Source: REEB506 sp040381035 (GTDB lineage Bacteria > Pseudomonadota > Alphaproteobacteria > Caulobacterales > Aquidulcibacteraceae). Taken from it: a DNA stretch of 18,428 nt. The number at the start of each line of letters is the position of its first letter. Position 1 is the stretch's first letter. The DNA is taken from NCBI GenBank assembly GCA_040381035.1, contig JBEIHY010000066.1, positions 1-18,428 of the forward strand. Reading direction: 5' to 3'. The notes beneath the pieces are model-generated. The model searched no databases, was not told the origin of the DNA, and saw only the letters and a list, made by a program, of their open reading frames with translations. Positions 13,524 through 18,428 of this stretch are shown here, one piece after another. The translations under genes were made by a program, and so were the position numbers.

Positions 13524-14735
13524 ATGGCTGACGCCTATATCTATGACGCCATTCGCACGCCGCGCGGCCGCGGCAAGAACACTGGAAGTCTGCATGAAAT
13601 CACAGCGCTGTCCTTGGCAACGCAGGTTCTGGAAACGCTGAAAAGCCGCAACGGCCTGCCGGATGGCGCCGTTGATGATGTTGTGCTCGGCGTTGTGTCG
13701 CCGGTGGGCGAGCAGGGCAGCGTCATCGCGCGCACCGCGGTGATCAATGCGGGGCTGGGCGAATCCACCGCCGGCGTGCAGATTAATCGTTTCTGCGCGT
13801 CGGGCCTGGAAGCGGTGAACATGGCCGTGGCCAAGGTGATGAGCGGTGAGGCCGATCTCGCCATCGGCGGCGGCGTGGAAGCGATGAGCCGCGTGCCGAT
13901 GGGCTCTGACGGCGGCGCCTGGCCGACCGATCCGGCGATAGCGCTCAAAGCCTATTTCGTGCCGCAAGGCATTTCGGCCGATCTGATCGCGACGAAATAC
14001 GGCTTCTCGCGCACCGATGTCGACGCCTATGCGGTCGAAAGCCACAAGCGCGCGGCCAAAGCCTGGGCGGAAGGCCGCTTTTCCAAAAGCGTCATTCGCG
14101 TGAAGGATCAGCTCGGCGTCACGATCCTGGATCGCGACGAAGCCGTGCGTCCGAACACGGACATGCAAAGCCTCGGCGGGCTGGAGCCGAGCTTCAAGAT
14201 GCAGGGCGAAGTGATGCCGGGCTTCGACCATGTGATCATGCAGCGCTATCCGGAAGTGGAGGAAATCAATCACGTCCACCATGCCGGGAATTCCTCCGGC
14301 ATCGTCGATGGCAGCGCCGGCATTCTGATCGGCACGCTGGAAATGGGCAAAGCGCTGGGCTTGAAGCCGCGCGCCAAGATCAAGGCCATGGCCTCGATCG
14401 GATCGGAGCCGTCCATCATGCTCACTGGCCCGGAATTCGTCACCGCCAAGGCGTTGAAGAAAGCGGGCATGGCCGTGAACGATATTGACATTTACGAGCT
14501 GAATGAAGCCTTTGCATCGGTCGTGCTGCGCATGATGCAGGCCCATAAGATCAGCCACGACAAAATGAACGTCAACGGCGGCGCGATCGCCATGGGCCAT
14601 CCACTCGGCGCGACTGGCGCGATGATCCTGGGCACGGTGCTCGACGAACTGGAGCGCACCGGCAAGTCCACCGCGCTTGCCACCTTGTGCGTCGGCGCCG
14701 GCATGGGCACCGCCACGATTATTGAGCGCGTTTAA
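13524..14735 (+). CDS. Acetyl-CoA C-acyltransferase (3-ketoacyl-CoA thiolase)
   Basis: Thiolase cleaves 3-ketoacyl-CoA with CoA to give acetyl-CoA and a shortened acyl-CoA, the last step of beta-oxidation. The 403-residue product has all catalytic signatures. The nucleophile is Cys91 in NRFCASGLEAVN. NEAF is near residue 331. His359 lies in NVNGGAIAMGHPLGATGA and the second Cys389 in LATLCVGAGMG. GGAG lies 7 bases before the ATG. A 97-base gap separates it from the OsmC gene, the longest within this operon. Together with the FadB-like gene two positions downstream it forms the thiolase/multifunctional-enzyme pair (FadA/FadI-like); a specific symbol is not assigned because both subfamilies look alike here. 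Confidence 0.95.
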   Translation: MADAYIYDAIRTPRGRGKNTGSLHEITALSLATQVLETLKSRNGLPDGAVDDVVLGVVSPVGEQGSVIARTAVINAGLGESTAGVQINRFCASGLEAVNMAVAKVMSGEADLAIGGGVEAMSRVPMGSDGGAWPTDPAIALKAYFVPQGISADLIATKYGFSRTDVDAYAVESHKRAAKAWAEGRFSKSVIRVKDQLGVTILDRDEAVRPNTDMQSLGGLEPSFKMQGEVMPGFDHVIMQRYPEVEEINHVHHAGNSSGIVDGSAGILIGTLEMGKALGLKPRAKIKAMASIGSEPSIMLTGPEFVTAKALKKAGMAVNDIDIYELNEAFASVVLRMMQAHKISHDKMNVNGGAIAMGHPLGATGAMILGTVLDELERTGKSTALATLCVGAGMGTATIIERV

Positions 14736-14750
14736 CTGCGAGGCGGCTCG

Positions 14751-15401
14751 GTGAATATCGGTTTCATCCTGTTCCCACAGGTCACCCAGCTCGATTTCAC
14801 CGGGCCGCTGCAGGTTCTGCATCGCATGCCGGGCGCGACGACGCACATCTTGGCGAAATCGTCCGATCCCGTGGCATCTGATTGCGGCCTATCGCTTGTG
14901 CCGACCGCCACGTTCGCAACCGCGCCGCAGCTCGACATGATCTGCGTTCCTGGCGGCTTTGGCGTCGCGGATGCAATCGACGATGAAGAGACACGCCACT
15001 TCGTGCGCAAAGCTGGCGGCGAAGCCAAGTACGTCACCAGCGTCTGCACCGGGGCCTTTATTCTCGGCGCGGCCGGTTTGCTGAACGGCAAGCGCGCCAC
15101 GACGCATTGGGCCTATCACCATCTTTTGCCGATGGTCGGCGCCGTCCCTGATCAGGCGCGCGTGGTGCGCGACGGCGATACGATCACCGGTGGCGGCGTC
15201 ACCGCCGGCATTGATTTCGCGCTGACTGTCGTTGCGCAGGTGAGCGGCGCGCAAGCGGCGCGGCGCATCCAATTGGCGCTGGAATATGATCCAGGCCCGC
15301 CGGCGGCATTTACGGACGCGCGTGCGGAAATGCCTGCTGTGCAAGGGTTTTACGCAAATCGCATCGAGGAATTCGCCGCGCGCTTGAAGGCGTCGGTTTA
15401 G
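14751..15401 (+). CDS. DJ-1/PfpI family protein, isonitrile hydratase-like
   Basis: The 216-residue protein has the DJ-1/PfpI fold: MNIGFILFPQVTQLDFTGPLQVL, then ICVPGGFGVADAI, then the nucleophile elbow VTSVCTGAFILGAAGLLNGKRATTHW with Cys99-Thr100, and ITGGGVTAGIDFAL. Asp15 in LDFTGP, 84 residues before Cys99, matches the Asp/Cys/Thr arrangement I recall for Pseudomonas isonitrile hydratase (InhA: Asp17, Cys101, Thr102). An isonitrile-to-N-formamide or related hydrolytic activity is possible, but this subgroup also contains AraC-type N-terminal domains and uncharacterised enzymes. The GTG start at 14751 has GAGGCGG close upstream. It lies 15 bases after the thiolase and 17 before the FadB-like gene, an unusual position for this family. 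Confidence 0.87.
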   Translation: MNIGFILFPQVTQLDFTGPLQVLHRMPGATTHILAKSSDPVASDCGLSLVPTATFATAPQLDMICVPGGFGVADAIDDEETRHFVRKAGGEAKYVTSVCTGAFILGAAGLLNGKRATTHWAYHHLLPMVGAVPDQARVVRDGDTITGGGVTAGIDFALTVVAQVSGAQAARRIQLALEYDPGPPAAFTDARAEMPAVQGFYANRIEEFAARLKASV

Positions 15402-15418
15402 GTTTCAGGAGAAGTACG

Positions 15419-17623
15419 ATGGAAAACTTTAAGTTCGAACTCGGCGCCGATGGCGTGGCGCTGATCACCTTCGATGTGCCTGGGCGCAGCATGAACACGC
15501 TGACGGCCAGCGTGATCCGCGAGATCATCGAACTCACCGACAAGATCAAAACCGATGACGCGATCAAGGGCGTGATCTTTACCTCCGGGAAGGCCACCGG
15601 CTTTTGCGCCGGGGCCGATCTTGGCGAAATGAACCAAGGCGCCGGCCGCGGCGCCGAGGCACAAGATCCCGAAGCTGCGTTGAAAGCCGCGTTTGAGGGC
15701 GCTTTCAGTCTGAACAGGACGTTCCGCGCGCTGGAAACGTGCGGCAAGCCGATCGCGATTGCGCTGGAAGGCTTGGCGCTGGGTGGAGGATTGGAATTTG
15801 CGCTGGCGTGCCATTATCGCGCGGCGGGCGACAATCCGAAGTCGCAATTTGGCCTGCCGGAATCCAAAGTGGGCCTGTTGCCAGGCGCCGGCGGCACGCA
15901 GCGTTTGCCGCGCCTGATCGGCGTGCAGAATGCCGCGATGATGATCCTACAGGGCGAGCCGAAGAAGCCGCAGGAGGCCAAGGCGCTGGGCTTTATCAAC
16001 GAAGTCACGCCGATGGGCGAGGCGGTGGCGGCGTGCCGCAAATGGCTCAGCTCCAATCCGAAGGCCGTGCAGCCCTGGGATGAAAAGGGCTTCCGCGTGA
16101 AGGACGGCCCCTATACGCCCGGCGGCGGCATGGCCTTTATTGGCGGCAATGCGATGCTCGGCAAACAGACCTTCGGCAATTACCCTGCGCAGAAGCACAT
16201 CATGAGCTGCCTGTATGAAGGCATCCAGGTGCCGATGGACGCAGCGCTGCGCATTGAGAGCCGCTATTTCGTCAAGACGATGCAGACGCCGCAAGCCAAG
16301 GCGATGATCCGCTCGCTGTTCTTGAACATGCAGGCGCTGAGCAAGGGCGCCAATCGGCCCGAGGGCTTTCCCACCTATGAGATCAAAAAGGTCGCGGTGC
16401 TTGGCGCGGGCATGATGGGCGCGGGCATCGCCTATGTGCAGGCGATGGCCGGCATTGAAACCGTGTTGATCGACCAAAGCCAAGAGGCGGCTGAAAAGGG
16501 CAAGGACTATTCCAAAAAGCTCTTGGATAAAGCCATTTCACGCGGAAAGATGACGCAGGACAAGGCCGATGCAGTGCTTGCCCTCATTTATCCGACCACG
16601 GACTATGCCCATGTGAAGGGCGCTGATCTGGTCGTGGAGGCGGTGTTTGAAACCCGCGAGATCAAGGCCGACGTCACCAAGAAGGCCGAAGCCCAGCTGG
16701 CCGAAAACGCCGTGTTCGGATCAAATACCTCAACCCTGCCGATCACGGGCCTCGCGCAAGCCAGCGTGCGGCCGCACAATTTCATCGGCATCCATTTCTT
16801 CAGCCCCGTCGACAAGATGGGCCTGGTTGAAATCATCATGGGCAAGGAAACAACGCAGGAAACGCTCGCCAAGGCGATCGACTATGTGCTGAAAATCCGA
16901 AAGACGCCGATCGTGGTGAATGATAGCCGCGGCTTTTACACCTCGCGCTGCTTTGGCACCTATGTCGGCGAGGGCATCGCGATGTTGGCCGAAGGCGTGA
17001 AGCCCGCGATCATCGAGAATGTCGGCAAGATGACCGGCATGCCCGTGCCGCCGCTGGCCATGAATGACGAGGTGGCGCTCGATCTTGGCTATAAGGTGCG
17101 CCAGCAGACCAAAAAGGATCTGGGCGATGCGTACCGCGCCACGCCTGCCGATTCGATCATTGAAACCATGGTGGTGAAACTGGAGCGTTTTGGCCGCAAG
17201 AACGGCAAAGGCTTCTACGAATATCCGTCCGATGCGAGCGGCAAGAAGCGCATCTGGCCGGGTCTTGCCGAAATTGTGGAAACCAAGATCGCCGAATGCC
17301 CGCCCGAACTGCGTGACGAGCTGAAGAAGCGCCTGCTCTATATCCAGGCGCTGGAAACCGCGCGCTGCTTTGAAGAAGGCGTCATCACCGACCCGCGCGA
17401 CGCCGATATCGGCTCCATCCTCGGCTGGGGCTTTGCGCCCTATACCGGCGGCACGATCAGCCTGATCGACGGGCTGGGCGTTGCCCAATTCGTTGCCGAA
17501 TGCGATGCCCTGGCGCAGAAATATGGCGAGCGGTTCAAGCCGAACGCACTGCTGCGCGACATGGCCGCGAAAGGCGAAACCTTTTATGGCCGTTTCGGCA
17601 AGGCGGACAAGAAGGCGGCGTAA
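15419..17623 (+). CDS. Bifunctional enoyl-CoA hydratase / 3-hydroxyacyl-CoA dehydrogenase (FadB/FadJ-like)
   Basis: This 734-residue fusion carries out the two middle steps of beta-oxidation. Residues 1-190 are a crotonase domain: GFCAGADLGEM oxyanion loop, GLALGGGLEFALACH with Glu126, and QFGLPESKVGLLPGAGGTQRLPRL with Glu148, the two catalytic glutamates. They are 22 residues apart rather than the classical 20 because of a two-residue insertion in DNPKSQF. From about 323 there is an NAD-binding Rossmann domain, KVAVLGAGMMGAGIAYV (G329-x-G331-x-x-G334), SNTSTLPI, HNFIGIHFFSPVDKMGLVEII, and two C-terminal 3HCDH domains (NDSRGFYTSR, then DIGSILGWGFAPYTGG). AGGAG lies 7 bases before the ATG. It is the last gene of the operon and is followed by a hairpin terminator. 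Confidence 0.95.
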   Translation: MENFKFELGADGVALITFDVPGRSMNTLTASVIREIIELTDKIKTDDAIKGVIFTSGKATGFCAGADLGEMNQGAGRGAEAQDPEAALKAAFEGAFSLNRTFRALETCGKPIAIALEGLALGGGLEFALACHYRAAGDNPKSQFGLPESKVGLLPGAGGTQRLPRLIGVQNAAMMILQGEPKKPQEAKALGFINEVTPMGEAVAACRKWLSSNPKAVQPWDEKGFRVKDGPYTPGGGMAFIGGNAMLGKQTFGNYPAQKHIMSCLYEGIQVPMDAALRIESRYFVKTMQTPQAKAMIRSLFLNMQALSKGANRPEGFPTYEIKKVAVLGAGMMGAGIAYVQAMAGIETVLIDQSQEAAEKGKDYSKKLLDKAISRGKMTQDKADAVLALIYPTTDYAHVKGADLVVEAVFETREIKADVTKKAEAQLAENAVFGSNTSTLPITGLAQASVRPHNFIGIHFFSPVDKMGLVEIIMGKETTQETLAKAIDYVLKIRKTPIVVNDSRGFYTSRCFGTYVGEGIAMLAEGVKPAIIENVGKMTGMPVPPLAMNDEVALDLGYKVRQQTKKDLGDAYRATPADSIIETMVVKLERFGRKNGKGFYEYPSDASGKKRIWPGLAEIVETKIAECPPELRDELKKRLLYIQALETARCFEEGVITDPRDADIGSILGWGFAPYTGGTISLIDGLGVAQFVAECDALAQKYGERFKPNALLRDMAAKGETFYGRFGKADKKAA

Positions 17624-17626
17624 TTT

Positions 17627-17643
17627 ATGCGCAGACTGCGCAT
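17627..17643. repeat. Short inverted repeat after the FadB-like stop codon
   Basis: ATGCGCAG-A-CTGCGCAT is a perfect 8-base inverted repeat around one base, starting three bases after the TAA. With the larger hairpin directly downstream it forms a double-hairpin 3' region. It may protect the transcript end, act in termination, or be a small protein-binding dyad. Confidence 0.55.
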
Positions 17644-17646
17644 ATC

Positions 17647-17683
17647 AACGGCCCGGACCACATGGTCTGGGCCGTTTGGTTTT
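17647..17683 (+). terminator. Rho-independent terminator candidate after the beta-oxidation operon
   Basis: AACGGCCCGGACCA (17647-17660) pairs with TGGTCTGGGCCGTT (17663-17676) over 13-14 base pairs with one G-T wobble and almost no loop, followed by TTTGGTTTT. It starts 23 bases after the fadB-like stop. The U-tract is interrupted by GG, but the stem is very stable and no other feature explains it. Confidence 0.75.
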
Positions 17684-17777
17684 GCTGTATGCGCTCGTCT
17701 TGGACGGCGCGTTTGGCGCGGTGATCTTCAATCGACGCTGGTCCAGCAAAGAATGACCAGCAAAGGCGAGTGGCGTT

Positions 17778-17972
17778 TCAACCCGATGGCTGAAGAACGG
17801 CAGAGTCGAAGATCACATGCTCTTCGATGGCCATGCCATTGGCGAGCCGAAAACGATCGACGCCGGCAAACGTGATCGGCTTGCCGTTTAGGATGTTTGA
17901 GGCTTCCCAAGAAATGTAGAGGCGCTCGCCATCTTCCGTGCAGTCGATCGCCCGGACTTTCACGTCTTTCAA
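17778..17972 (-). pseudogene. 5'-truncated SnoaL/NTF2-like protein gene
   Basis: The minus strand is open for about 64 codons with VRAIDCTEDGERLYISWEASNILNGKPITFAGVDRFRLANGMAIEEHVIFD, the second half of a SnoaL/NTF2-like fold (the 'G..v.f.g.D.fR...GkI.EhwvxfD' pattern). The family is usually 110-140 residues; here the N-terminal half is missing. A TAA lies immediately upstream of the first codon, and the sequence upstream belongs to an IS4-type transposase fragment. No ATG or clear ribosome binding site is available (only TTG or GTG), so this is most likely a gene decapitated by insertion-sequence activity. Confidence 0.66.
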
Positions 17973-18304
17973 TTACCCACAAATCCGGCGGCTCCAATCT
18001 CGGCGCCGCGTTCGATATCGGTCAGCCTTGCAAGGCCGCGCCAGATAACGACATTGCCGGGCGGTGGATCACCGGCGCGAGCCAAATAGCCGCCCAATCG
18101 CGCCAGTTTGGTGAGGTAGAAGGCGAGCGTGCCGGGTCGACATCGCCGGTTTCCGGCGTCGCTGATCAAGCGATCGAGCAGACCGATTTCGCTGGCCGTC
18201 AATGCGGTTTGCGGCGGCTGTAGGGCGACAAGCCACTGATGGCCTAAGGCGACACCCAGATTTACGAGGTGTCGGCCCGTTGTAGGGTCTCCTGCTGGCT
18301 CCAT
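17969..18304 (-). mobile_element. C-terminal fragment of an IS4-family (Tn5-like) transposase
   Basis: The minus-strand frame ends LTKLARLGGYLARAGDPPPGNVVIWRGLARLTDIERGAEIGAAGFVGN and stops with TGA at 17969-17971. KLARLGGYLAR-x-x-DPPPGN-x-x-x-WRGLxRLTDI is the C-terminal signature I know from IS4-family transposases related to Tn5. Only about 75-90 residues look homologous; the DDE catalytic core is missing. The first 15-20 residues of the open frame, above about 18260, look like foreign sequence from the neighbouring IS21-type element. It is a dead remnant wedged between the truncated SnoaL gene and the istA start. Confidence 0.72.
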
Positions 18305-18324
18305 GGATTGGGGCGGAGGCGAGG

Positions 18325-18428
18325 ATGACCCGACTGGATCGGGAGGCCCGTATGACTATCAAATCGTTAACCCAGCGCGGCGTTTGCAAGTCCGAAGTCG
18401 CGCGTTTGCTCGGCGTCACTGAGGGCGC
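18325..18428 (+). CDS. istA: N-terminal end of an IS21-family transposase IstA (partial, runs off the right edge)
   Basis: The ATG at 18325, with GGAGG five bases upstream, opens a frame to the end of the window reading MTRLDREARMTIKSLTQRGV and then CKSEVARLLGVTEG. This resembles the N-terminal helix-turn-helix of IS21-type IstA proteins ('R.aRm.I..L..rGvs...IARlLGVtegaVr.h'). Only 34 codons are visible, so a resolvase-like or other helix-turn-helix gene cannot be excluded. A possible left element end begins TGTCGGCCC at 18270. Confidence 0.62.
   Translation, partial: MTRLDREARMTIKSLTQRGVCKSEVARLLGVTEG

Noticed and set aside
13431..14846. 471-codon minus-strand open frame
   Set aside because: It is antisense to the thiolase and reads as His/Arg/Ala-rich nonsense.
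17684..17777. Short open frames between the terminator and the truncated SnoaL-like gene
   Set aside because: No ribosome binding site, no recognisable protein similarity and inconsistent frames; I see nothing supportable in this stretch.

Overview
The window looks like a chromosomal segment of a GC-rich, flagellated alphaproteobacterium, probably Caulobacterales or a close relative such as Hyphomonadaceae. The main reasons are a fliQ-fliR-flhB-cckA run ending in a CckA hybrid histidine kinase, and two perfect CtrA boxes (TTAA-N7-TTAA) placed exactly in the intergenic regions that drive flagellar genes. No species is claimed.

Layout. (1) Positions 1-81 hold the last 26 codons of an IS5/IS1182-type transposase, followed by about 137 non-coding bases that run up to the fliE stop. 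(2) flgB-flgC-fliE (rod and MS-ring adaptor proteins) are transcribed leftwards. fliO-fliP (export gate) are transcribed rightwards from a shared region with a CtrA box at 1432-1446. (3) About 2 kb of non-flagellar genes follows: an HxlR-type regulator divergent from a carboxymuconolactone-decarboxylase-family protein, a 34-codon candidate small ORF, and a lipoprotein-like SAM methyltransferase. (4) Flagellar genes resume with fliQ-fliR-flhB, behind a second CtrA box at 4540-4554, and end in cckA. CckA feeds the phosphorelay that phosphorylates CtrA, so the window carries both a sensor of the circuit and two likely target sites.

(5) From 9.4 to 17.6 kb there is a rightward fatty-acid (acyl-CoA) beta-oxidation operon. 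It contains a MerR-family LiuR-like regulator with a perfect TTGACG/CGTCAA dyad over its -35 region, two dissimilar acyl-CoA dehydrogenases, an OsmC-family protein, a thiolase, a DJ-1/PfpI protein resembling isonitrile hydratase, and a bifunctional enoyl-CoA hydratase/3-hydroxyacyl-CoA dehydrogenase. Together these supply every step of the acyl-CoA oxidation spiral (dehydrogenation, hydration, second oxidation, thiolysis) plus two accessory enzymes. A strong hairpin terminator candidate follows.

(6) The right end (17.7-18.4 kb) is an insertion-sequence graveyard: a 5'-truncated SnoaL/NTF2-like gene, the C-terminal part of an IS4-family transposase, and the first codons of an IS21-type istA running off the window.

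I see no tRNA, rRNA, CRISPR array, phage or defence system. Nothing stands out as a wholly new system. The most interesting points are the paired CtrA boxes around a split export-gate cluster, the exported methyltransferase, the candidate small ORF, and the unusual accessory genes in the beta-oxidation operon.
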